Shown here piece by piece: positions 1 to 11,023 of a DNA stretch of 27,566 bases. How positions within the stretch are numbered: the stretch's first letter is position 1; each line of letters opens with the position of its first letter. The notes beneath the pieces were generated by a model, which saw only the letters and a program-made list of their open reading frames with translations, made no database searches and had not been told where the DNA came from. Origin of the DNA: Chara braunii (Eukaryota > Streptophyta > Charophyceae > Charales > Characeae); the NCBI GenBank assembly GCA_003427395.1, contig BFEA01000085.1, positions 577,527 to 605,092 of the forward strand, read 5' to 3'. Made by a program: the position numbers and the translations under genes.

Positions 1-1115
1 GTACTCGGCAGCGTGCCTTGCTCGAAGACCATGAGCTTGTCGATAGCCTTGATCTCGAGCGACTCGACTTGGAACCGCTTGTGCCACGCTGCCTTCAGAT
101 CATCCCAGCGGATCTTGGTGTGCAAGTTGGTAGCTACCAGTCCGTACTTGAAAAAGAGATTGTCCAACCAAGTCAGGCACGCGCCCCCTTAGCGAGAGTA
201 TAAGTATGCGTGGTGCTTGTGTTCTTTGACATAGTATGGCTGTAGCTGTCTCGCGCGATTCCGAACTCGACGTATTGGCGGTAGTACAGATCCGTTGTTC
301 CAGCTGTTGCGTTGCGGTCTGCTGTAGCTGCACGCCCTCCTTGAGGGAGCCGACGTCCATCTCCAATGCTGCAAGGCGATCAGAGGTGTTGGAAGAGCTT
401 GCATCGAGGGCGGCGACAGGTCCCTGCTCCAGCTGTTGGAGGCGGCCTTGGACTTGAGTTAGCGAGTCGTCGAGGCTGTGGATGTCCTCCTGCTGTGTAA
501 TGCATATCGCTAGGAGGTCCGTGAGATGGGAGAGGAGGAGAGCGTTCTTGTTTTCGCTATGCTCCAACTCGCCATTCTCGGCCTCGGTCCGCCATTCCAC
601 TGCCATTGTAAGCAAGGTCTGCTCTCCGCTAAATATCTTCTCACGACGTTGAATTCTTTCTTTATCGGCAGCCCTTACTGCTGCCTCGTCATGCTGGCGT
701 TGTTGTTCAAGTGCCAGCGGACGTGCCTGCTCGGCGTCCTCTGCCTTCGTCTGCTGCTGCTGCTGCGTCATCTGCCCGTTTCTTTGTTTCGGTACTCCAG
801 GCCGGCATCCGGGCGTGATAGGCCTCATCTGTTTCTCCGGACCTCTGGTCCATGACGGCTGTTTGTGAACGCAACAGCATAGACCAGGCTGGGGGCCTGC
901 TGACGTGGTATTCCCTGTTGCTGATGTGGCACTGCTGTCGGCTGACGTGGCCTGCTGACGTGGCAACTAACCAATGCCGCCGCAGGGGTTACCCGGAGAC
1001 AGGTAGAGAAGGTAGGGCGAGAGGTGGCAACAACATAGGTGGGGAGGGTGGGTGGGAAGAATTGCCCAGATAAGGAGCCACTAATCAAAAAAGAAAAGTT
1101 TGAACTTTGCAACAA
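1..1115 (-). pseudogene. Ty3/gypsy gag, 5' part (element A, runs off the left edge)
   Basis: Read on the minus strand, this is the N-terminal part of a Ty3/gypsy Gag, the structural protein that packages retrotransposon RNA. The frame at 966-100 gives a Gln-rich segment (run of five Q) followed by a coiled coil of heptad-like L/Q/E text. In a shifted frame from about 170 to 2 it continues as capsid-type sequence containing WLDNLFFKYG and LHTKIRWDDLKAAWHKRF. This matches the capsid of the second element in the window (8651-9031, LHTKLDWDAITRQWKSLF) and shares the spaced KAID motif. The frame change near position 170 shows damage. The N-terminus is uncertain: the 966 ATG and an overlapping frame starting at 1115 are both possible. 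The family assignment rests on the internal homology and is fairly safe; the exact ends are not. Confidence 0.75.
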
Positions 1116-1640
1116 AAAAAAACAATCGAGAAAAGTAAAAAGCCCGACTTTTGCAAGTTCAGGAGGTCTCCCAACCTCCCTTGAAGTGCGAAATGATCGA
1201 TGAGAGAAAAAATTTCGACTTCAGATTGCAAATGATTTATAGAACTGACTAACAGAATCCTAGAAGTGCGAAAAAAAAACTTCCGAAAAGAAATGACAAG
1301 TATTCGGGTTTACTCAGCTGAGAGTATTCGCAATTTGGAAAATAATACCTGCAGGAGGGATTTCCCGTACCGTTTTCAGAAAAACGAATTTCGAAAAAAA
1401 GATATTCCGATTTTTTTAAGTAACGGGAAATGCAACAGGAAATCGAAATTTTCAAAAAGAAGGATATTCCGGATTTTCAACAACAAAATTTCGAAATTTC
1501 AGAAGGAAAACAAAAAAATGGAAATTTCAGATGTTGCGCTACAACAGAATAGCGAGAAAACAAAATCCAAGAAAAGAAAAAAAAAATCGATTTTCGGCAG
1601 TAAGATCCAAATCGTGATTTTGGGGGCTATCTAGTGCGCT
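1080..1640. other. A-rich stretch, probably leader of element A
   Basis: This stretch is strongly A-rich on the plus strand (T-rich in the sense of element A). It lies between the element A gag and its LTR, where an untranslated leader would be. It holds imperfect internal repeats, for example GATATTCCGATTTTT near 1400 and GATATTCCGGATTTTC near 1464. The 122-codon plus-strand frame at 1266-1634 is almost all K, R, N, F, S and I and reads as base-composition noise. A similar A-run and T-rich leader precedes gag in element B (7561-7625). The assignment as leader is an inference. Confidence 0.4.
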
Positions 1641-1879
1641 CTAATCAATCAATAAAGACTAATCAGCTACCTAGTCCCCGCACACGTGGCAGATCAGGTT
1701 GTCCTGATTCACGTGCGGTGCACCGATACCAACTGTTACATGCCCAGATGTACATAATAACCGAGGATCCGCAATGTGATAAAAAGGACTGAATGGACAA
1801 TGCTGTGCAAGTGGAATATCAACTAGCAATGTGCATTCCGATACATACAAAATGGATTTGAATAGCGCAGGGAAGATTT

Positions 1880-2975
1880 AGATACAAGACCTGACCTGAC
1901 CGAGACTGACCTTCATCACGTAGTACGAGATAGCGAAGCAGAATGCTAGAATACTGATGACTAACCCAATCAATGTTTCATCGTAGACCGAACATACATC
2001 ATGCTCATCACAAGGTGTGAAGGTGCCTGGCGCTGTACACAGAAAGGAAGCGCCAGGTCCAGACAGACACAGACGAAGAGGAGGGGATCAGACGAAGAGG
2101 AGAGGGAAAGATGGGAATGTCGTTAACACCAAGTCTTTGTCACAAGTCCCGAATAATCCCTCGTTACAATGTCTGAAGCCCAAAAGTCGAGTCTGGATCC
2201 AATGTCACCAAGCTCTCTCTCTCTTCTCTCATAGTCTGCTGATGCAGTGAAGTCAGATGATGAGAGGGTGAGAGGGAGATGGTGGACTGAGAAGAGGAAG
2301 AAGAAGAACTCTCTCTCTCTGTTACGAGCCAGGTACTAACCTGTGAAGTTGGCGCTGTGCTGCAGGTACCTCGAAGACGAAGCTGGAGCAACAGCGCTGC
2401 AGGTAAGTACCTCTGGCCTCCGCCCAATCTCTCTCTCTCTCTAGTGCTATCCTAGCTATGGCGCCCCACTGGAGACTACAGCTACCTACTGCGCCCAGCA
2501 CTGAAGACTAAAGGCTAACGCTACTACTACTCCTGCAGCGCTCCCTCCAGAGTGCTGTTGCCGAATCCTGAAGACTACTGCCTCCTGCCTCGTCGTGAAG
2601 TGCATGGAAAGTCCCTATGTACTACCTCGGCCTGCCTCCTGACTGCCTGAAGGGCGAGCCAGGCCGAGGCTCTTGCCAATGCCGAAGTGTGCCAGGGGCT
2701 GGCGCTGCAGCATCTGCTGAGGCTGGCGTGGGAACAGGCTAAGAATAGCCTGTTCCCGAAACCCTGGTTTGGTGCCTGAGTTTCAGGGCCGGTNGTTCTG
2801 ATGANCGACCANNAATGGCCCTTCGTTTNAGGCTAAAAAGGNNATTGCCATTTTTAGTCTGAAACGACACANGGACTGTAGGCCCCTGTTTTCAGGCTTT
2901 CGGGCTGAACAGTCACGGGGCCTGTAGGCCCTGGTTTTCAGGCTTTTAGCCTGAATTTCAGGCTTTCAGCCTGAC
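1880..2975 (-). mobile_element. Inverted LTR of the element A/B family
   Basis: The reverse complement of this region aligns by eye with the 3' LTR of element B. Shared landmarks in the same order are: CCAGCTTCGTCTTC; a GTACCTGG block followed by a GA microsatellite and a CTTCTTC tract; GCGCCAGGC; CACACCNTGTGATGA; and CATTGATTGGGT. Corresponding positions are about 2405-2280 and 2040-1960 here, and about 14450-14600 and 14720-14800 in element B. It lies upstream of the minus-strand gag at 1-1115, so it should be the 5' LTR of element A. The outer end is unclear because the sequence dissolves into palindromes, Ns (2794-2872) and a GT repeat. The ends given are approximate. Confidence 0.65.
2938..2974. 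repeat. Two adjacent short palindromes in the LTR
   Basis: TCAGGCTTTTAGCCTGA (2938-2954) and TCAGGCTTTCAGCCTGA (2958-2974) are each perfect 7-bp inverted repeats with a 3-nt loop. A weaker relative, TTCAGGCTTTCGGGCTGAA, lies at 2891-2909. AGGCC/AGGCT words recur throughout both LTRs. They may be hairpin-forming or protein-binding elements in U3, or simply replication-slippage products. Confidence 0.7.
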
Positions 2976-3071
2976 GGATGCTGGACCTGGAAAATGGCCC
3001 TCGTGTGCAGGCGCAGCATGTAACACTCTCTCTCTCTCTCTCAGTGTATTTGCCATGTTCGCTATTACGTG

Positions 3072-3073
<2 letters not shown>

Positions 3074-3127
<54 letters not shown>

Positions 3128-3155
3128 ATGTGTGTGTGTGTGTGTGCGTGTGCAC
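3074..3155. repeat. GT microsatellite
   Basis: About 40 near-perfect GT units, interrupted by GCATG and GCGTGTGCACG. A short CT run precedes it at about 3027-3043. The Cys/Val and His/Thr frames across it are artefacts of the repeat. From 3156 to 3420 I see nothing I can assign. Confidence 0.95.
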
Positions 3156-3424
3156 GTATGTATGCGTGCAGGAATGCCGGCCACATTAACAGTCGGTCAG
3201 AATTAGATTCTGGCTGCGCAAAGAGGCCCCAGGCCTACGGCGAGGCCTGCGCAACCCGTTGTAGTTCCTCCAGCAGTGGCCGATGCATCCGTGTCACTGC
3301 TGCCTATGACAGGTTCCTTTGTACTTTAGTACGGCATATGTCCATCAAGCGGTTCATCAATAGGTAGTAGTGGCAGAATCCAGGAACTGCTTCATCTGTC
3401 CCAATATCAACTGCTGCAACTACA

Positions 3425-3783
3425 GTGCAGCAGTCGGGGCAGTGGCTTGTGCAGCAGGTTAGGCAATCTGTTCGGACGGTTCAGTCACCGGTGCAGCAGG
3501 CACAAGTAGTTGGTCCACAGCCACGAGACACGAGTCTAGAGAAGGTAGTTGGATGGGCAGGCACAGGACGATGGACAACCGCGGTCTTGTCTCTTGGGCT
3601 AGAGCCAAGTGTCTTGCTCAGTTTCTGTCGTCAGGGGAAGAGATGTGGCAAGAACGTTGTAAAGCACTGCTTGCTACTTGTAAGTTCACCGATATTGAGG
3701 GGAAACTAGTTGTGCTCCCGGGGTCACTGTGCGATAACCCTGTTCGCTTCACTGCTCACATCAAATGCTACCTACTGAAGTAG
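3425..3783 (+). pseudogene. Possible decayed coding fragment, unrecognised
   Basis: Two overlapping plus-strand frames join into one plausible protein fragment if a frameshift near 3553 is allowed. The first is a Gln/Val-rich part (3425 onward, with GQWLVQQVRQSV). The second is a mixed-composition part (3553-3783, with SWARAKCLAQFLSS, MWQERCKALLATCKF and a stop at the end). The second part has the residue balance of a folded protein, with spaced Trp and Cys. I do not recognise the family. A chance open frame remains quite possible. Confidence 0.3.
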
Positions 3784-3822
3784 GAGGTGAGTCCAACCAG
3801 GCTACAAACGATTCTTCTTCTT

Positions 3823-4503
3823 CTAAATAGGTAAAGCTTGGACTAGGAGGCAGAGCTTAGCAACGCGAGTAAGGGCTTGGATAACAGAATGACCTTGGGG
3901 TACAGACAGAGCAAGTAGGCGGCCATGGCATCGGAGGGAGGAGTGTTGGCCGTTTGTAGTTAGGCTGAGGCGACTGGCATGCATGGAGGCATCCAGTCTA
4001 GAAGTCAAGAGGAAGATCCTACTCAGTCCATGAGGATGAGAGAGAATCTTGCCAGGGATGTGTGGATAGACCGGCTTGTAAGGGGCACCAGCAAAGTGTA
4101 TGGCATGAATGGTCAAACCAAGGCGAGGGGTCCAGTCCAGTTGGTCACCACGGGGATGCAGCCTGAAGAGGGGTAAGGCACCCTCAACCCAGGGAAGCAC
4201 TGCGAGCACTTCCTTGAGAAGCACATCCGGCCTATAGAAGTAGTAGCCGCGTCTACTCTTGTTGCGGTGGTGGAATCCCTTACCATCTCAAAAGATGGCC
4301 AACGTTAATGACTCCTTAGTCACCCCGGAGGCACATTTGGACCACATGAAGCTCTGTTCATCCATGTGTCTGAAACATGCTTGTTGTCTGGGTGACCACA
4401 AGGTCCTACGAATCTGGTAGATGTCAACGTAGGTGGTCGTGTGGCTCTCGCAGACGTCGACACTACCTAAGACACTAGTCGTATTTGTGTGATAAGACTG
4501 CAC
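3823..4503 (-). pseudogene. Minus-strand open stretch with one internal stop, unrecognised
   Basis: On the minus strand a single frame runs from 4503 to 3823 (227 codons) with only one internal stop, a TGA at 4290-4288. The upstream part has a His/Cys/Trp-rich segment (QQACFRHMDEQSFMWSKC). After the stop the frame continues through a basic, aromatic stretch (HHRNKSRRGYYFYRPDV) and a hydrophobic tail. So long a frame with one stop suggests a decayed gene or element fragment, but chance cannot be excluded. I cannot name a family and no partner domain is visible nearby. Confidence 0.3.
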
Positions 4504-6420
4504 ATTGCTACCGTGCGCAGAGGCTAAGGCGATCTGTAGTATCTAGCTTAGCCAATACGAAAAGCAGTAGTGTGCCAGGGCTACATAACACATGTAGCTG
4601 GTGCTTCCTCCTATGGGGGAAGGCAGCAAAAGACAATAGTCTAGCTGCCGGAAAGTGACAAGCTTCCAATTATGTACCACTTCGGGGTTCCAATGTTTCT
4701 AATTGGACCGGGACAATCATAGTGGGAAATATAGCTAGACTTTAAGCCTTGGAAGGGCAGGCCCTCCAAACCTCTTTAGAGTAAGAAAACAAGTGTTACT
4801 AAGTGTACAAACCTTCTTAGGAGACGTCAGGAGTTGTAAGCAATGAGGCTGCCCGAGAGAGAGGGACCATTCCTTCTACTGCGGGATAGACCTATAGGAT
4901 ACCGCCTATGATGTTGGACAGCGACTGACAAAGCTAGGGAAAAGGGGATGCATAGGGCCACATGCGTCTTTCTAGAAATCTTGATGGGTATTAATTGATA
5001 AGAGAAAGAAACGGGGACAGAGAGACCGAGGATCTCAAAATAAGAGAATATAAAAAAAATAATAACATGAATTTATAGGAGTATCCTATAATAAATGAAT
5101 GAGAATAGCTTATTTTTAGAAAGATAGCGCGACATGGCAGCATACATCAGGAACGGGGAATTTTCAGTGAACCTACTCCATGGGTTTCCAAAGTCCGTTA
5201 TGTATGTCCTTCCTTGTTTAATCTGATCCGCGCATCAAATATATTTGAAACCAGAGAGATGACAAGAGCAGGATGTTTACATAGAGGACTGGTTCTCAAA
5301 GTATCTTAGGAGAGTCGCCATCTCTCAGACCGCCGAGACTTAGTCTTTTATGGACAAATCCCCGGGAACACGTTCCTGGACTGCACAAAGACCGTTAGTA
5401 TTAGAGATGATCTCTTCTCCAGCGAAGGTGGAAGAAAGTGAGTGGACAGATATGCAGTCAATTGCAAATGGCCTTCAGGAAACCATCCTCAAAGTGAAAC
5501 AGGCAGATAGTTGCTTCAAAAGCATAGACCAACGATAGACTTTCTCATATTGGAAAACCGATCAACAGCGGCACCTGGCAGCTTAGAGGGTACTAACAAA
5601 CAGCAACAGTAGGTTTTCAATTGGTTTATGTGAACGAGTACAGTCCACCGTCCACACTTCATGTAGTAAGAATGAGTCCGAGTGTTGTTTTCCGAACCTG
5701 AAAGGAAGACTAACATCTCTAACGATACTACATTCTGATTATTGGGTAGTCCTAGATACGACAGAGAATGTCAAGGATGGTCTTTCCTAAGAGGTGCATA
5801 TCCCTAAGCATTATAATCCTGCATCGTAGAGATAGCGGGCTTTTCACATGGTGTTTGCAGGACAATGACCTGCTGAAGTTGGAGCTGGACTGCAAGTGGA
5901 ATTGACTTCCCCAGCAGAATAACATGTAGGAATAGCAACTGCCAGACCATTGGGGGCACGAGTTAAGGGTGTCAAAGGGGTAGGAGTCTGCTCGTCTCCA
6001 AGTGGACATGCAGCCGAGTCCGAGCTCAAGCTTGCTCTGCAATATCTGACAATATAATGCCTAAGTGGAATGCCTGAAGTCTTTGGAAGAACATCTTGAG
6101 GTCATGGATGGAGTCGTCAAACGATTCATACTCGTTCCTGCGATGTCCAGATCAATAATCAGCTAATCATCTATCCTGCCATCTATGTCTTACAACCATC
6201 TCTGAGTCCGAGTACCTGCCTAAAGAAGATGCATACTGCTGCCAACCATGGCTGAAGACACCAACGACGAACTCTGAAGCTGTGATGCTGTATATTCCAA
6301 AGTTCAAACCTGGGAGAAGGCCTGCAATCACATCGGCGATTCTCAACAAGCTAGTAGCTTTGAGCTCAGTAACGGATGGAGTAAACAAAAGGCTTTCTCA
6401 CGGGACTTTCGAAGGGGGAA
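4504..6420. other. Unassigned intergenic sequence
   Basis: I find no convincing gene, repeat or RNA here. The open frames are short (under 100 codons), on both strands, and of unremarkable composition. An AT-rich patch lies at about 5035-5115. The stretch is probably old, unrecognisable repeat remnant or plain intergenic DNA. Confidence 0.6.
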
Positions 6421-7600
6421 GGTATGTGAGGATTTAGTCCATCGGCAGTGTCTGAAAGGCCGCGCCTGCCCTAAGTGAAGGGGGGCCTGCAAATATGTGT
6501 CAATGCCTGTTTATAGGCCTATGAGACCAGGCTGAGGGGCCCAAGCAGAGCCTGTTGGAACCCCTATGTGGGCATGGATCTTTGACGACGCCTCTTGCGG
6601 GGCCCTTTCAGCAAGCATGAGCCCGCCCTAAGTGAAGGCAGGCCCCTGAATTTCAATATGGCCTGAGTTCGTCAATTTTGGCAACGTTTGGTGGGCACCA
6701 GACAGTTGCCACACGCCAGTTCGTTACATCCTCCGTACTCGTGAAAATCAGAAATAATTTGTGAGCCTTCTAGGCTCTTCCAGCAGCATCGACGAAGCAG
6801 GGCAAACCTCACGTTTACTCCTGGGTGGTTCGGCAGGCCTAACCAATTCGGTCCCAGCCCACTGTCTGAATGGGCCAGGGCACAGACACTTTGGCCCAAA
6901 CGGAAGCTACTGGAAACAGACGAGGTCCACCCAGACAGCAAACTGGGCGAGCACTTTCCATAAAGGAAAGAGCTTGCCACTGGTGGGGATATTCAGGCAC
7001 TGGCTTGCGCAAGCAGCAGCGCTGCTGGAGCCAGGCGAGCGTGGGCGTTGAGGAAGAAGACAGGGCGCTGCTGAGGGCAGCGCCATAGCCAGCCCTACAT
7101 AGCCAGGGCTTGGCTTGGATAGCCAGTGGAGGAGGTGGTGGTCTTCATGTATGGGGAGGAAGACGTGGGTGATGAAGTCAAGGGTGAGAGAGAGAGAAAT
7201 GAGGTTGATGATGTGCGGGCACGTACCTGGTCTTGGCGATGGTCTACAAGGTCCACATCTTCATGTACTTCGGTCATTGCTGCTGACGTCAACAGGACGC
7301 ATTGACAATTCGTAGGCTGCTAGTACCTGTGTGATTGTCGTCTGGGCGCTGAGCGCCAAGTAGGAGGAAGGACTCTGGATACATATGTCAGTGGTGGCGA
7401 GAGTATGCTCTCATTGACATTCAGATTCAGTGCTTTGGTTCTCCGTTGGTGGAATATCAGTGCATTTCTGCTTTCTGGACAGCGTTGACTTGATGGCTTT
7501 CAATGTGATTTTGCAATCTGGATTTCTGTCATTTCGCTATCGTTCATTTTCCTTTCACATTAAAAAAAAAAAACAAAAAAAAGTGGATTCCGTTCCGATT
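6421..7600 (+). mobile_element. Probable 5' LTR/leader region of element B, diverged
   Basis: This lies directly upstream of the element B gag and has LTR-like features. It has AGGCC-rich text like the other LTRs. It carries an internal direct repeat, GCCTGCCCTAAGTGAAGG...GGCCTG (6464-6490) and GCCCGCCCTAAGTGAAGGCAGGCCCCTGAA (6621-6650). It also has GA-rich runs (7180-7200), a GTACCTGG word (7225-7232) and a GGGCGCTGAGCGCC palindrome near 7347. An A-run (7563-7582) and a T-rich leader precede gag. I could not align it convincingly with the 3' LTR at 13963, so identity as the matching LTR is inferred from position. Confidence 0.35.
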
Positions 7601-7859
7601 CTTTTTTTCGTTTCTTTTTCTGTTGATTAGCGCCACGCATACGGGATTGGACATTGCAGTTTGGTCTGTTTGCCTGCCTGCATTGTTCCCCTTCCCTCCC
7701 TCTTCTTGTTTTCTTTCGGTAATGTGCCACGTCCGCAAGTGCCACGCCGGCAAGTGCCACATCAGCAGCCTGAATGCTCAGGCGCAGCGCACAAATCGCC
7801 GCTCAACAGCAGGCTGCCGCTCCTGCACACACCCCAACCAGCCCTCCGGATACCACAGC

Positions 7860-9551
7860 CGACATCGGCCACAACCATGGCCACGTCAACCGCTGCCGCA
7901 CGAGCAGCAGTATCTCAGGTATGCAGTTCCGGTGGGGAACAGGGACTTGTCAGTCCCGTACTCCAAGGCATGCCAGGCCAACAGCCCGACAAGTCCATCT
8001 CCGACTTCGCCGCTCACATCCTCGCTTTCAGCAAACTGGTGACCAACGAGAAGCAGTGGCAGACTGAGGCTGCCGCCGAACTATTACGGCGACAGCAACA
8101 AGCGGCTCAAGCTCAGCATTGGCAGCAGGAGGTACCAGCTGATCCCATCCAGCGCCTTCGGCAAGACGCTGCGGTAAGCCTGCAACAGCAAGAGATGGAG
8201 TAAGCAGCCACACTGCGCAGCTGTCATTTTATCGGATGGTCACGACCAACTGTCGGTGGAAGAGGAGACTAAGGAGGACATCTCCGAACTCATTGACTCG
8301 TGTTGACCTGCAAGTGGCAACAGCACAAATTGCAGCAGCTCAAGCGCGTCATTGTCGAAACGCGAGACTCACAAAGTCAAACCAACCACAGTTTCAATGC
8401 GCGCCTCGACCACTTGGAACAAGACACTGCCGCCTCGGCAAGCGCCGGACCAAGTAGCAGCCAGCCGTCAACGAGAGAGTTGGAGCAGCGCATTGACCAC
8501 GTGGTCGCCACAATCAGCAACCTTGGCACATTCATAGAACCAGCGACGATCAGCCAGCAGCTCACCACGTTGAAGGCCAAGGTCTGACTACTGCAGCAGC
8601 AACCTGCAAACAGCAGCAACCCACCTCCGTTCAAGATGCCAAACTTCTGAATTGAGAAGTTCGACGACTACACGAAGGCCGGCCCGCTTGCTTGGTGGCA
8701 AGGTTTCACCACCGAACTTGGACTTCACGAAGTCCCCGAGCGCCTAAAGATTGCAGCGCTCTACCTCAATTCCACCGGTGCATGCCAAATTTGGCTTAAC
8801 CACCTTGCGGTCAAAGAGGGGGTCAACATAGAAAACCTACACACCAAGCTGGATTGGGACGCCATCACCAGACAGTGGAAATCACTTTTCATTGAGCAAG
8901 ACACGAAAGCGAAGGCCATTGATCAGCTTTTAAAGATGTTGCAAGGAAGTCAACCTGCACGCGATTGGTTGACCAGATGGCAAATTCGTCATCCCGAACT
9001 TGAACTTGCCGTTGGAACACATCAGACATGAGTGCTTTCAACGCTCGGCGGACTCCTTGACATCGTTCCTTGGACAAATGGAGGACTATGACACGATCAT
9101 CACTCGAGCTCACGCCATCATCCAAACCAATCGGCAGGCCGCTAACGAAAGACAAGGGCAGCCGAACTTTGTGGAGAAAGGAAAGGGGCAACGGATGCAG
9201 CCCGTCTCTGCCTTCCAATCAAGTGGACCGAATGAAAACCCAGCATCGACTTCAGGGTCAAGTGAAGGAGACCAAGTCAATGTCATTCCGCTGCGATGCA
9301 CCAACACACGAAAGAAGAAACCGAAATCAGCGTCAACGTCGGAAGTTGGATGGACGAAGTTCCATCTTACGGAGGAGCAATACAAGCTCCGCATAAAGTA
9401 CAAATGCTACTTTTGGTGCAACAGCACCAAGCACACTCCGACTCAATGCCTCGACAAGGGCAAAGACGATGTTTGTCCACAGCCAAGTCCAACTCAATGC
9501 CAAGACAAGGACAAACACGATGTTTGTCCACAGCCAAGCTCGGGAAACTGA
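7860..9551 (+). pseudogene. Ty3/gypsy gag of element B (coiled coil, capsid, zinc knuckle)
   Basis: Gag would form the cytoplasmic virus-like particle. In order: a Gln/Ala-rich N-terminal part (about 7880-8200); a coiled coil (8300-8587, ending in a stop); and a capsid-type domain in frame from 8651 to 9031, with WLNHLAVKEG, LHTKLDWDAITRQWKSLF and KAIDQLLKMLQG. The capsid is preceded by an in-frame TGA at 8648 and ended by a TGA at 9029. A shifted frame (9000-9551) carries the C-terminal part with a CCHC-like zinc knuckle, KCYFWCNSTKHTPTQC. The first two cysteines there are spaced by three residues instead of the usual two, so the knuckle is probably impaired. At least three frame changes are needed to read through. 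Homology with the gag at 1-1115 supports the assignment. Confidence 0.8.
9438..9539 (+). repeat. 51-bp tandem duplication at the end of gag
   Basis: Units 9438-9488 and 9489-9539 are near-identical and begin CCGACTCAATGCC and CCAACTCAATGCC. They duplicate 17 codons in frame, including the last cysteine of the zinc knuckle and the following DVCPQPS. The duplication is private to this copy as far as the window shows. Confidence 0.9.
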
Positions 9552-9559
9552 GCTCCACA

Positions 9560-10396
9560 GGAAGTGAGGCGACTTCACTTCCCCTTCCGCCGAACACGGT
9601 TGCGTTGCTAGCAACCTCCTACACGTTCGGGGAGCATGCGGATGTCGCACATTTTCGGGAAGACTTCAAAGACAATGTTGTCCAGCTGGTCCCTCCGTTG
9701 GACCTACCCCTCCACGTGCAAGACTCTCACGTATGCGCGGTTTCATCACCGTCGGCAAGCGAACCGATTTCATCGCCGACACTTCTATCATCCGGGGACT
9801 CATTGGTGTGCTCAAGATTTGAGGACCTCAACCCGTTGACGACCGAAGACTTCCAATGGTTGCCTCTTCCCCCATCTGGTTCATTGTCGAAACCATATTG
9901 CAGCGCCTTGATGGCAGAGCTACGCAAGTACTTGCACGCTGCAGTACCAACTCTGTTGATGGACGGCAGAGTAGCGGTTGTTGACCTTCGCGAGTATATT
10001 GCGAAGATCGACTGCGAGTAAGCCACGCAACAGTACGATGACATCGACGCACCGTTACTTTACATCCGCATTCAAATCGGGAAGGCGACCTGCAGCACCT
10101 TGATCAATTGTGGAGCTACTCGCAATTACATCACCCAAGACTTCATGGTGCGCACCGGCCTCGGCCCGCCCGTTCGAAGGAAGTCACAGCCCAAGCAAGT
10201 CACGTTGGCCGACGGTCACACGCACAAGTCCATTGCCCAATGCGTTGACGCAACACCCATGTACTTTGCCCCGCACGCACGCAAGGCCATGTCCTTTAAC
10301 ATTTTGGACACAAAGTTCAACATGATTTTTGGGCATATCGTAGCTGTGAAGCAAGGACCACCCGGTGAACTTCTACCACCGCACCATTCACATTCG
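9560..10396 (+). pseudogene. Ty3/gypsy gag-pol linker and aspartic protease
   Basis: This is the spacer and retropepsin-type protease that would cut the Gag-Pol polyprotein. The linker frame ends in a TAA at 10019-10021. The same frame then continues through YIRIQIG and the active-site region LINCGATRNYIT (about 10097-10132). It goes on to a hydrophobic ILDTKFNMIFG, which corresponds to the usual IL(G)xxW region, and ends at 10399. The expected catalytic Asp of the D-(S/T/C)-G-A motif is Asn here, so the enzyme should be dead even without the upstream stop. After about 10340 the sequence leaves the family pattern, which indicates another frameshift. I am confident of the domain; its boundaries are approximate. 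Confidence 0.75.
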
Positions 10397-10505
10397 TGAT
10401 CGGAGCAGGGTACTCATCCCATGCACGGTTCCTCCACCTCACCCTTCGATTGGTTGTCACGTGGTCTCCACGGCAAGCATTCGCAACTCCATTGCATAAC
10501 AAGAT

Positions 10506-10598
10506 GTTGAGGAAATGGGCATTTGTTTGTTACACGCCCTCCCTCCTCCCGACAAGCCTGCGATGGAAGTGCCACTGGATCCACGCTTCGAAGCTCCC
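10506..10598 (+). repeat. 93-bp exact repeat left of the N gap
   Basis: Identical base for base to 11024-11116 on the other side of the gap. It encodes the protease-RT connector (GICLLHALPPPDKP...). It ends exactly where the Ns begin, which is the signature of two contig ends that overlap but were not merged. Confidence 0.95.
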
Positions 10599-11023
10599 NN
10601 NNNNNNNNNNNNNNNNNNNNNNNNNNNNNNNNNNNNNNNNNNNNNNNNNNNNNNNNNNNNNNNNNNNNNNNNNNNNNNNNNNNNNNNNNNNNNNNNNNNN
10701 NNNNNNNNNNNNNNNNNNNNNNNNNNNNNNNNNNNNNNNNNNNNNNNNNNNNNNNNNNNNNNNNNNNNNNNNNNNNNNNNNNNNNNNNNNNNNNNNNNNN
10801 NNNNNNNNNNNNNNNNNNNNNNNNNNNNNNNNNNNNNNNNNNNNNNNNNNNNNNNNNNNNNNNNNNNNNNNNNNNNNNNNNNNNNNNNNNNNNNNNNNNN
10901 NNNNNNNNNNNNNNNNNNNNNNNNNNNNNNNNNNNNNNNNNNNNNNNNNNNNNNNNNNNNNNNNNNNNNNNNNNNNNNNNNNNNNNNNNNNNNNNNNNNN
11001 NNNNNNNNNNNNNNNNNNNNNNN
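10599..11023. other. Assembly gap (425 N)
   Basis: An unbroken run of Ns inside the pol region of element B. Because the same 93 bp abut both sides, the missing 425 bp may not exist. Collapsing the repeat would join protease to RT directly, as in other elements. Single Ns also occur at 2794-2872 and 22356. Confidence 0.9.

Noticed and set aside
2938-3367. Open frames of His/Thr or Cys/Val on both strands
   Set aside because: They are translations of the GT microsatellite and have no other content.
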